Assembly: GCA_913009825.1 (NCBI GenBank) | Contig: CAJVYQ010000013.1 | Location: 34,673 to 98,672 of the forward strand | From: an uncultured Deferribacteres bacterium | Lineage (GTDB): Bacteria; Zhuqueibacterota; JdFR-76; DREG01 | Direction of reading: 5' to 3' | Length of the DNA stretch: 64,000 nt | Shown: positions 8,018 through 15,855 of the stretch, piece after piece | How positions within the stretch are numbered: position 1 is the stretch's first letter | Layout: each line of letters opens with the position of its first letter | Position numbers and translations under genes: made by a program | The notes under the pieces: generated by a model | Database searches by the model: none | Told to the model about the DNA's origin: nothing | What the model saw: the letters and a program-made list of their open reading frames with translations, nothing else

Positions 8018-9781
8018 ATGAATATTTCCCTGCAAGATCAATATCAAAACCACCGGCAGCAACTGTTCAAACTTATCTCTGCTTTGTCTGATCTGCTTCC
8101 CGAAGGAAAACTGAAAGACAGAATACCGGTAATAAAAACCGCACTGCAAAAAGAAAAATTCCGTCTGGTGGTTTTAGGTCAATTCAAACGGGGCAAATCA
8201 ACTTTCATCAATGCTCTGTTGGGGGCGCAGGTTCTGCCCACCGATGTGATCCCGGTCACGGCAGTGATCACGGAAATTCTGTTCGGTTCAACTCCGGCAG
8301 CCACCCTCTATTTCTGCGAAGGAGAACCCCGAACCATTGCAATCGACGATTTAAATAGATACATCACCGAAAGTGAAAATCCGGCCAACAAAAAAAATGT
8401 GGATAAAGTGGAAATTCGCTATCCGGCGCCTATCTTAAAAAAGGGACTGATTCTGGTCGATACGCCGGGCGTAGGCTCTATCCACGAACATAATTCGCGC
8501 CTGACACAGGAATATATCCCTCAGGTCGATGTGGCAATTTTTCTCTTTTCTGCGGATCCGCCGTTGACTGAATTAGAGAAGAAATTCTTACAAACCATCT
8601 CTCCACTGGTACCGTATATCGAGTTCGTCCTGAATAAAAAAGATTATCTAAGCACAGACAATCTGAACCGGGTTCTCCGGTTCAATCAACAGGTACTGGA
8701 AGCGGTTCTCGGTATCGAACCGGAGATTTCTGCCATTTCCGCCCTCCGCGGACTGAAAGCGAAACTTGCCGCAAAAACCGAACAGAATAGCGGCCTGCCT
8801 CAACTACAGAAGAAATTGGATGAATTACTTTTACGCAAGCGGGGTAAATACTTACTCATTTCAAACACCGACCGCTTGTTGCGCATCACCAGTGAATGGA
8901 AAAATCTGATTGAGATGGAACAAAAAGCAAAACTGCTCGGCGTTGAGCAATTGCAGGATAATCTAAAAAAATTCAACCGGTTTATAGCGGAGATCAGGAG
9001 GAATTCGGATCATCTGAAATTCTTACTGGAAGGTTTGAAAACACGGCTTCTGGAATCCTTTGATAAAGAAACTGCTGAATTTGCCAAAATGAAAACACCG
9101 GAAATGCTGAATAAAATCGGGCATTTTGTTGAAAATGAAGACGGTTTTTCCAAGAGAAAGCTCATGCAGCAAGTCGAGAAAAAAACGAATCATCTCATCG
9201 TTGATCAGTTCGAACCGTTCCGGCTGCTGATCGAGAAGGATATCCGGGAGGAATATACACGGGAAATTCAAGCTATCAACGGGGATGTGAACCGGATTGT
9301 GAAAGAAATTTACCGGTTTTCAGCCGATCTGTTTCAAATTGCCCGCATGAAAGAGACGGAAGAGGAAATCTGGCAATATAAAAGTCGGTTTTACTACAAA
9401 ACCTGGGATGCAATGACGGGATTGGACCTGCTGGAAAATACTTTCATGACATTTTTGCCGAGAAAGATTTTTTTGTTTTTGCAAAAAAGACATGTAAAAA
9501 AAGTAACGCCCGAAAAACTGGAACGCCAGTTCGGCAGGCTCCGTGCCGACTTGCTCTACCGGCTGCAGGACAATAATCGCCAGTACCTCTTTGAATTTCA
9601 GCGGATGATCGAACGAATCCAGGATGAAATCACCCGCCTCATACAAAAACACGTGCGCCTGAAAGAAGCAGGAGAAACGGAATTACATCAATCGGAAGAA
9701 GAGCAGGAAAGGCTGTTGCAGAAGGCAGAACAACTGATTCGGGAGATGAGTGAAATAAAGAATTTTTGGACACAAGTTTAG
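8018..9781 (+). CDS. Bacterial dynamin-like GTPase under fluoride riboswitch control
   Basis: A 587-residue dynamin-superfamily protein. The N-terminal GTPase domain has G1 GQFKRGKST (54-62), the G2 threonine near T81 (VIPVTAV), G3 DTPGVGS (148-154) and G4 NKKD (206-209). The remaining 350 residues are predicted helical stalk rich in Lys/Glu, with a short hydrophobic patch (MTFLPRKIFLFL, about 484-495) that could be a membrane paddle. Such proteins remodel or repair membranes. The start has GAGGCG six bases upstream. The gene stands alone on the + strand; no fluoride channel (crcB) or fluoride-resistant ClC antiporter gene is beside it. Fluoride induction is inferred from the riboswitch and suggests a role in membrane damage caused by HF/fluoride; the function itself is unproved. 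Confidence 0.92.
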   Translation: MNISLQDQYQNHRQQLFKLISALSDLLPEGKLKDRIPVIKTALQKEKFRLVVLGQFKRGKSTFINALLGAQVLPTDVIPVTAVITEILFGSTPAATLYFCEGEPRTIAIDDLNRYITESENPANKKNVDKVEIRYPAPILKKGLILVDTPGVGSIHEHNSRLTQEYIPQVDVAIFLFSADPPLTELEKKFLQTISPLVPYIEFVLNKKDYLSTDNLNRVLRFNQQVLEAVLGIEPEISAISALRGLKAKLAAKTEQNSGLPQLQKKLDELLLRKRGKYLLISNTDRLLRITSEWKNLIEMEQKAKLLGVEQLQDNLKKFNRFIAEIRRNSDHLKFLLEGLKTRLLESFDKETAEFAKMKTPEMLNKIGHFVENEDGFSKRKLMQQVEKKTNHLIVDQFEPFRLLIEKDIREEYTREIQAINGDVNRIVKEIYRFSADLFQIARMKETEEEIWQYKSRFYYKTWDAMTGLDLLENTFMTFLPRKIFLFLQKRHVKKVTPEKLERQFGRLRADLLYRLQDNNRQYLFEFQRMIERIQDEITRLIQKHVRLKEAGETELHQSEEEQERLLQKAEQLIREMSEIKNFWTQV

Positions 9782-9967
9782 GGATTAATGGAATTCAGAC
9801 CGGCGCAGAGTAAAAGTGTTTTTGATTTGTGGGGCTGCAGTGAGAAATTGGAAATTGGGTAATACTTTCGTTTTTACTGAAATCTGCGTCCTTTGCGCTC
9901 TCTGCGTCTCTGCGTTTTAGAGCGCCTGTTTTTTAACGATCGAGGCGCAGAAATATTGAAAAATTGG

Positions 9968-10069
9968 GTAACTATTCAACCCGCGAAACACACGAAATCA
10001 TACGAATAGGACAAAATAGTTAACGATTCGCGTTTTTTAGCGATATTAGCGGGCAACCTGAATAGTTAC
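9968..10069. repeat. Palindromic element, GTAACTATTCA termini with 'CGCGAAACACACGAAATC' cargo
   Basis: A 102-bp element begins GTAACTATTCAACCCGCGAA and ends GCGGGCAACCTGAATAGTTAC. Near-identical copies occur at 37563-37666 and, in a variant, 37319-37438. A CTCTGCGTCTCTGCG-type palindrome precedes it (about 9888-9960). Confidence 0.8.
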
Positions 10070-10149
10070 TATGAATGTTAAGCAAAAATTTCATCCCGAT
10101 CCCAATTTAAAATGGTTATATCAAATGAAACAGGTTTTGCGCTATCATC

Positions 10150-10270
10150 ATTTAAATTAAGCAATTTACCTGTTTTTACGGTTGCTTTTGACACCGAACA
10201 TATTTTTATTTTTCAGTGTAATTCCTGCCGGCGGTTAGGCAAATCGCCCTACAATCGCTCAATTCAGATA
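10150..10270 (-). repeat. Degenerate family A element (copy A3)
   Basis: The right end CGGTTAGGCAAATCGCCCTAC then AATCGCTCAATTCAG is recognisable, and the interior is diverged. The 70-aa track ORF 10112..10324 overlaps it and is rejected as a gene. Confidence 0.55.
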
Positions 10271-10337
10271 ATACTAATCACCCTATTATTTCAAAATGCT
10301 AAATTTTCCCGGAATATTAAGTAACTAATCCTCTCCC

Positions 10338-11762
10338 CTACCCGAAAATTGCCTTTAAAATATAATAAAACATGATCGCGCCGGCAGCACCTATCGGAAT
10401 AGTAACTACCCAGGATATCATGATATTGGTTACAACCCGTAAATTGAGTGCGCCGATACCGCGCGCCAGTCCAACGCCCAATACACCGCCAACCAAGGTA
10501 TGAGTTGTGCTGATTGGAATACCTAATTTGGAAGCGATAACAATTGTAGACGCCGTCGCAAATTCCGCACTGAAGCCTCGCGTGGGTGTCAGTTCGGTAA
10601 TCTTTTTACCAATGGTGATCATCACCCGCCAGCCCCAGGTAGCCAATCCGAAGACAATGCCGATTCCGCCTAAACCCAAAACCCAGAGTGGCACGGCAGT
10701 CTTCATACCGACTAATCCTGTCTGCAAAATAGAAATGACCGCGGCTATAGGACCTACCGCATTTGCCACATCATTGGCACCGTGAGCAAAAGCAACAAAG
10801 CCGGCACTTAAAATTTGCAAATAAACAAAGATGCGTTCAACCACTTTGTATTCCTGATTGTTGTTTTCATCAACAACCTCATTCGTTACCTCGACATTTG
10901 TTTCTTCCAATTCGGCGAGAATATGCGAAACTTTTTCTTTTAATTCCCCTTTGGCATTTTCAGAAATCTTGTTTAGTTTGTTAATCACTTTAGGTAACGC
11001 CTGCATAACTTTTGCCGGTTGTTTTACCATCACCACCGCTTTCCTTTCCAACGGTTTAATACGCCGCACTAACAAAGTACTAATCGCCGAAGCCATAGCG
11101 CCGATTCCTATAGCAACCAACGTTGCTTCCCCAAATCCCATATCCAGTTTGAGATTCTTAAGTCCCTTAAACACCATCGCCAGGGTGAGGACAAAAAACA
11201 CAAGAAAAACGATAACCGGCGTAATCTTTTTAGCGGCGGTAATAGGATCATCATTGTAAAATATAAGCCGCCTTATGGCACTGAAAGTGAGAAAAGCAAC
11301 CGTCCCGCTCAACAACGGAGAGGCAACCCAACTCATTACAATAGATACTACTTCCGACCAGTCGGCAGCCTGAACTCCGCCGTACATCACGCCAAATCCC
11401 AGAACGGCCCCCACAATGGAATGGGTAGTGGAAACAGGCCAGCCAAAATAGGAGGCAATCTGCAGCCAAATAGCAGCGGCTAAAAGCGCGCCGATCATAC
11501 CAAAAACCAGATCTAGCGGATTCCCGGTGAATATTTCCGGACTAATAATTCCCTTTCGAATGGTCTCCGAAACATGGGTGCCGACGAAAAAAGCCCCCAT
11601 AAATTCTAAAATTGCCGCCAGGATTACGGCGCGTTTCACGGTAAGCGCTCCCGAACCGACCGATGTTCCCATTGCGTTCGCTACATCATTTGCCCCAACG
11701 CTCCATGCCATATAAAAACCGCTGGCAACAACAATAATCATTAAAATGGTTTCAACCGACAT
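10338..11762 (-). CDS. pit: PiT-family inorganic phosphate transporter
   Basis: Low-affinity phosphate:cation symporter of the inner membrane, 474 residues. Both halves carry the PiT signature: GANDVANAMGTSVGSGALT near residue 24 and AHGANDVANAVGPIAAV near 328. The two repeats of about five hydrophobic segments are separated by a hydrophilic, charged loop (about 240-310). Translation starts at ATG 11762. A DUF47 gene lies upstream on the same strand, the usual partner, but two repeat elements occupy the 310-bp gap between them. Confidence 0.95.
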   Translation of the reverse strand: MSVETILMIIVVASGFYMAWSVGANDVANAMGTSVGSGALTVKRAVILAAILEFMGAFFVGTHVSETIRKGIISPEIFTGNPLDLVFGMIGALLAAAIWLQIASYFGWPVSTTHSIVGAVLGFGVMYGGVQAADWSEVVSIVMSWVASPLLSGTVAFLTFSAIRRLIFYNDDPITAAKKITPVIVFLVFFVLTLAMVFKGLKNLKLDMGFGEATLVAIGIGAMASAISTLLVRRIKPLERKAVVMVKQPAKVMQALPKVINKLNKISENAKGELKEKVSHILAELEETNVEVTNEVVDENNNQEYKVVERIFVYLQILSAGFVAFAHGANDVANAVGPIAAVISILQTGLVGMKTAVPLWVLGLGGIGIVFGLATWGWRVMITIGKKITELTPTRGFSAEFATASTIVIASKLGIPISTTHTLVGGVLGVGLARGIGALNLRVVTNIMISWVVTIPIGAAGAIMFYYILKAIFG

Positions 11763-11785
11763 TTATTTCCTCTGAATATTTTAAT

Positions 11786-11912
11786 GTAACCACTCAGGCA
11801 AACTTATTATTTGATGTGCAAGAAGCCTTCGACTGAGTTCATCCCGAGCCTGACGAAGGGCTCAGGATAAACTCAGTCGAAGCGTGATCATAACTAATTC
11901 CTGAGTAATTAC
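11786..11912. repeat. Palindromic element, GTAACCACTCAGG termini with 'CTTCGACTGAG' cargo
   Basis: It starts GTAACCACTCAGG and ends CCTGAGTAATTAC. The inner arms are CTTCGACTGAGTTCATCC and GATAAACTCAGTCGAAGC. It lies between DUF47 and pit, inside what is normally one operon. Confidence 0.75.
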
Positions 11913-11950
11913 AATTTAATCTACATTCCATAAAATCGAAATCACTTATT

Positions 11951-12076
11951 TAGCGCCTGAACGAAAACCCCATTTTTCCGTCATTCCCGCCGTACCCGAG
12001 GCAGACAGGCGAAAGCGGCCTGCCCGCCGCAGGAATGACGTTTTTTACTATTTTCATAGTTTTCGGACAGACTCTA
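11951..12076. repeat. Palindromic element C1, TAG...CTGTCCGAA-type termini with 'TCATTCC' cargo
   Basis: The right terminus TTCGGACAGACTCTA and a diverged left terminus (TAGCGCCTGAACGAAAA) bracket GTCATTCCCGCC...AGGAATGAC. The outermost CTA is the reverse complement of the TAG stop codon of the DUF47 gene, so the element supplies that stop. Confidence 0.7.
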
Positions 12077-12748
12077 TTTAAGGTCCAACATCATTCTCAC
12101 ACGGTTCGCAATCTTTTCCGAAATATCCGAAATATTGGTTAATGTTTGTAAAATTGAGATATAAAGATAGAATTCATTATAAGCAATTTTATCATCCAGG
12201 TTATATAATTTCTTCAAGAGTTTCCTTTGCATAACATCAATTTCATGTTCGGTGAATTCAACATCAGAAACCATGTGGCGCACTTTTTCCGCTTCCTTAC
12301 CGCCAAACGATGTTTCCAGCAGCTCATCCATCCGGCGGATAATTCTGTGCGTCTGATTAAACGCCTCGATATTTTTTGTCAAAATCATCTTTACATCGGC
12401 TTCCAGACTTTTAACCGGTTCGAGCTTTTTCAGGGAAAATAACACACCCACATCCTCGGCTTTGTCCGCAATGGTATCCTGTAAAGCAAGAATTTCCAAC
12501 AGGTCGGCGCGGTTCACCGGCATAAAGAGTCCTTTGGGCAGGTTGTTCCGAATCTCATTTTTGGTGATATCTGCTTCGTGTTCCAGATCGGAAAGATCTT
12601 CAACAATTTTATTGATTGCCTTAAAATCCTTTTCGAAATAGGCCGAGACCAATTCCTCCATTTTCACCACACAGGCAGAAACTCTTTCCATGTGGGTCTG
12701 TAACGCCGAGAACGGAGACCGCGAAAACAGTTTATTAAGTACACTCAT
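12074..12748 (-). CDS. DUF47 / PhoU-like phosphate transport accessory protein
   Basis: This 224-residue all-helical protein belongs to the TIGR00153/DUF47 family that accompanies PiT transporters. The N-terminus FSALQTHMERVSACVVKMEEL and the acidic LSDLEHEADITKNEIRNNLP segment, which matches the PhoU-like metal-cluster motif E(D)xxxHEADxxK, are typical. It precedes pit on the same strand. Its TAG stop lies within the terminal inverted repeat of element C1, so the natural C-terminus may have been slightly changed. It probably regulates or couples phosphate uptake; the exact mechanism in this family is not settled. Confidence 0.9.
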   Translation of the reverse strand: MSVLNKLFSRSPFSALQTHMERVSACVVKMEELVSAYFEKDFKAINKIVEDLSDLEHEADITKNEIRNNLPKGLFMPVNRADLLEILALQDTIADKAEDVGVLFSLKKLEPVKSLEADVKMILTKNIEAFNQTHRIIRRMDELLETSFGGKEAEKVRHMVSDVEFTEHEIDVMQRKLLKKLYNLDDKIAYNEFYLYISILQTLTNISDISEKIANRVRMMLDLK

Positions 12749-12902
12749 ATAATTTCCTCCAAATAATGACTTAATTTTTGCTTCTTGTCAAACAAATTGT
12801 TGCCGTGTAATATAAGGATTTTATGAAAAAAATCCATAAAATATTTTAAACCGGATTAAATAGTTTTCAGGATTGTCATCTAATAATGAGAACCGGTCCA
12901 AA

Positions 12903-13063
12903 TAGTTTCTGTCCGAAAATACTTACAATATTGTCATTCCGGCCTGTCTGCACAGGCAGGCAATCTTTAAGCCGCCTGCCTGTTGCAGACAAGGAATCTA
13001 CTTTAGGGCAGCAATGGATTCCCGCTAAAAGCATGCGGGAATGACAAGTTCGGACAAACACTA
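12903..13063. repeat. Palindromic element C2, TAGTTTCTGTCCGAA termini with 'TCATTCCGG' cargo
   Basis: 161 bp, from TAGTTTCTGTCCGAA to TTCGGACAAACACTA. The interior is GTCATTCCGGCCTGTCTGCACAGG...GCGGGAATGACA. Its right end supplies the TAG stop of the APC remnant (13061-13063). Confidence 0.85.
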
Positions 13064-13420
13064 AATAATTTCCCTTTTACTGAAAAGCAATTCAATCAGC
13101 ATAACAAAAACATAAATGCCGGCTATCCCAAAAAGTGTATTTATTTGCGTCTGCCGGAGATAAACAATCAATGTGGAAACCGTAGCACTCATAAGAAGAA
13201 TACCCAAACCAACAAGGCTAAAAGCGCTTTTTGTCTTCTTCCGTAATTTAAGACTTGCCGGTGAAACACCGATGGAGTCCAATAAAAAAGTTATGCTGGA
13301 GAAAGCGGCAATGGTCTCCAAACCGTTGAACAGATTGAAGAGTAAAGCCGGAAGGGTCAAAACAACGATGAAGATCCAGGGCACATTAGTTCGGCTGCGC
13401 AGTGAAAAGGCCTGCGGCAT
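13061..13420 (-). pseudogene. C-terminal remnant of a second APC-type amino acid permease
   Basis: The segment from the internal Met at 13420 encodes about 119 residues with four hydrophobic stretches (VPWIFIVVLTLPALLFNLF and following). Their layout parallels TM9-TM12 of the complete permease immediately upstream, including the polar loop before TM9. No ribosome site precedes the Met, and the track ORF overlaps the upstream gene by 56 bp. The stop codon belongs to repeat C2. The simplest reading is the 3' end of a duplicated permease gene left after deletion. A functional small membrane protein cannot be excluded. Confidence 0.6.
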
Positions 13421-13448
13421 TTTTTTTATTTCAACCGATAAAATTTGC

Positions 13449-14771
13449 CTATGGGGTGCTTGTTTGAATGGTTCTTTTCCTGATGCGTTGCATGTAAACT
13501 TCAATCAAAAAGGAGAATAACAGAAACCCTGCTAATAAATAGAGCACAACGGGATTTGAACCTGCCAGTTTGTAAATAAAGATCACCATCACTGTAAAAT
13601 TAGTAAGCAGGGCAAACAAAACAATTGTCTTCGATGCTCCTGTTTCCGCAGTCAGGTTTCTGAGATGACCCAAATGGACCATGGAATAGACAATGAGATA
13701 GACAACACTACCCAAATACGCGATACGGGAGAGATCCAGAAAATTGGCAATTAAAAGAATCAGAACCGTTGTAGTAAACAGTCCTTCCGTACCGGCACGC
13801 CAAAGTTTTTTTGCTTCGAATGCAGGCAGCTCACCGTCTTTTGCCAGAAGGTAGGTCATGTTTGTAGTACTGTATAAATTTGCATTGATGCTGGATGAAG
13901 CCGACAGTAATGCCGCAATTGAAATGATGGTAAATCCCCATTGTCCGAAGACAGGTTTTGCGGCCTCTGCCATGGCGTAATCTTTAGTGCGGATGATATC
14001 TGCTAAAGGAAGGTTACCGAATACAGTCAGCGCTGCGCCGACATAAATCAGCAAAACAATGAGGATTGCCCCGTACAACGCCCGCGGTAAAGTTTTGTCC
14101 GGGTCAGACATGTCTTCCACCGTATTGGTTATAACGCCAAAACCGTGATATGCCAGCAAACAGATGGCAACCGTACTTAATGTACCGAAAACCGTTGAAC
14201 CGCCGTGCTGCAAAGAGAGCAATTCAGGTTTAATAAAAAACATTCCACTCAATATAAACGCTGCCAAAATAGACACTTTGACGATGACAATAAATCTCTC
14301 CACACACCCGACAATTTCAGACCCCATGAAATTGATACCGGACAACACAACAATAACAAAGGTGGTAAAAATATTTACACAAAAACCGGACGACTGGCAA
14401 GAAAAAAGCGCCGCTGCATAACTGCCGAAGGCCCGCGCCACCATTGCCATGACGATGACAACGGAAAAATAGAGGATAATGGAAAGCACACCGGTTGTAT
14501 ACCCGGCGCCGTAACTTTGGGCAAGATACTCTACAATCCCTCCGGCGGAAGGATACCGAACACCAAGTTTTGCGTACGAGTACCCGGATAGCAAAGAAAT
14601 CAATCCGGCAATAATAAAAGCGATATAAACAGCATTCCCTGCCGCCGATCCGGCCTGCCCCATCAGGGCAAAAATACCGGCGCCTACCATCGCTCCTACG
14701 CCCATGGAAATGGCCGCCGTTAGTGACATTACAGGAGCTTTTCCGCTTACTTTTGGGGTTGTTGTAGTCAT
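13449..14771 (-). CDS. APC-superfamily amino acid permease
   Basis: A 440-residue inner-membrane transporter with twelve hydrophobic segments. The first, MSLTAAISMGVGAMVGAGIFALMG, contains the GAGIF-type substrate motif of the amino acid-polyamine-organocation superfamily; TM6 (AICLLAYHGFGVITNTVEDM) is also characteristic. It probably imports or exchanges an amino acid with protons or another amino acid; the substrate is not determinable. The gene has no operon partner except the remnant behind it. Confidence 0.9.
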   Translation of the reverse strand: MTTTTPKVSGKAPVMSLTAAISMGVGAMVGAGIFALMGQAGSAAGNAVYIAFIIAGLISLLSGYSYAKLGVRYPSAGGIVEYLAQSYGAGYTTGVLSIILYFSVVIVMAMVARAFGSYAAALFSCQSSGFCVNIFTTFVIVVLSGINFMGSEIVGCVERFIVIVKVSILAAFILSGMFFIKPELLSLQHGGSTVFGTLSTVAICLLAYHGFGVITNTVEDMSDPDKTLPRALYGAILIVLLIYVGAALTVFGNLPLADIIRTKDYAMAEAAKPVFGQWGFTIISIAALLSASSSINANLYSTTNMTYLLAKDGELPAFEAKKLWRAGTEGLFTTTVLILLIANFLDLSRIAYLGSVVYLIVYSMVHLGHLRNLTAETGASKTIVLFALLTNFTVMVIFIYKLAGSNPVVLYLLAGFLLFSFLIEVYMQRIRKRTIQTSTP

Positions 14772-14842
14772 CGATTCGTCCTATTTAGTTTTATTTATCA
14801 AAGCGGATTTGACCATTGCTCTGTCAAATCATTCATTTTTTT

Positions 14843-14959
14843 TATACTTTAGCTCTTTGAAAAATAACAATTATCAAGTGACCTGTCTGCACAGGCAGGC
14901 CGCTTAAAGCATGTGGAAATGACAACATAGTGTGTCGTTTCAAAAAACTAAAGTGTTAC
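14843..14959. repeat. Palindromic element, GTAACACTTTAGTTTTTTGAA termini with 'TCATTCC' cargo
   Basis: Reads TATACTTTAGCTCTTTGAAAA on the left and TTTCAAAAAACTAAAGTGTTAC on the right. The interior is CTGTCTGCACAGGCAGG and GGAAATGACA. Same cargo as C1/C2 but different termini. A related copy is at 35477-35652. Confidence 0.75.
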
Positions 14960-15042
14960 GAAAAACGGAGTTTTGGGTCGGGAACTAAATTGTTGGCGAC
15001 AATTTTCAGTTCCAATTTCTCTGCGTCCTCTGCGCCTCTGCG

Positions 15043-15486
15043 TTAAAAACAGGGCATCACCAAAAATTCAACCGGATCGATGGCCATCGTGCACAGGGCG
15101 TCAATCTGTTCGGTCACTTTCATGGCGCCCAATTCGGAGGCGATTCCGGAAGCGACACGACCGGCCAAAATCAAACCGGTAACAACCGGACCCATTTCCA
15201 ATAAGATGGAACGCAGAATTAACCCTCCTTCCACCCAGGCAGGGGTAGTGGAACTGATCTGGGTACCTATCTGCACTCCCAAAACCAGGCCCATAAACAT
15301 GGAAGTGATGACAATAATTGGCAATGAATACCGGCCGATATAGATAAATTGTTCAATTACTTGTGGAATATAGGTGTGGACTTTTCTGAAAGAAAGTATT
15401 GATTTTAAAAAGAGAAGGGTTAATTTTCCGTAAAATTCAAAAAATTGCACCGTGGCATAACCGATATGTCGGATCATATTTAACAT
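15043..15486 (-). pseudogene. mlaE: MlaE-type ABC permease, truncated by a repeat
   Basis: The 147 residues match the N-terminal 60% of MlaE permeases, the inner-membrane part of phospholipid/toluene-tolerance ABC systems, which are about 250 residues long. The diagnostic stretch LVLGVQIGTQ...GGLILRSILLEMGPVVTGL, then ASELGAMKVTEQIDAL, is intact. After FLVMP the reading frame enters CTGTTTTTAACGCAGAGGCG, the dispersed CTCTGCG-type repeat, and stops. No remaining 3' half was found downstream, and no MlaF or MlaD gene lies beside it. It is most likely non-functional. Confidence 0.85.
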
Positions 15487-15855
15487 TCAGATCGCAATTT
15501 TTTCTATTTTTAACATCCTGAGGAACCTGGCTATTCTATAAACTCGATAAAATTTGAACGGAGTGAATTTTCTGCTTTTAAGCCTGATTTTATTACCACT
15601 CCGGTTTGATCTCTTGTAATTGTCCCTAATATAGAAAAACGATTGACGAAAGTCAATTCATTTAAAAATTTGGCCTGAATTATTCATGAATTTTTACCAC
15701 AAAGGCACCCCGCCTGCATTGGGCAGGCAAAACACAAAGAAACAATAGGTTAGAAAATATAATTTAACTTCAAACTCAGTTTTATATTAATAATTTGTAA
15801 CTACTCAGGTATGCTTCATTAATTAACTGCAATCACGCTTCGACTTCACTCAGCA

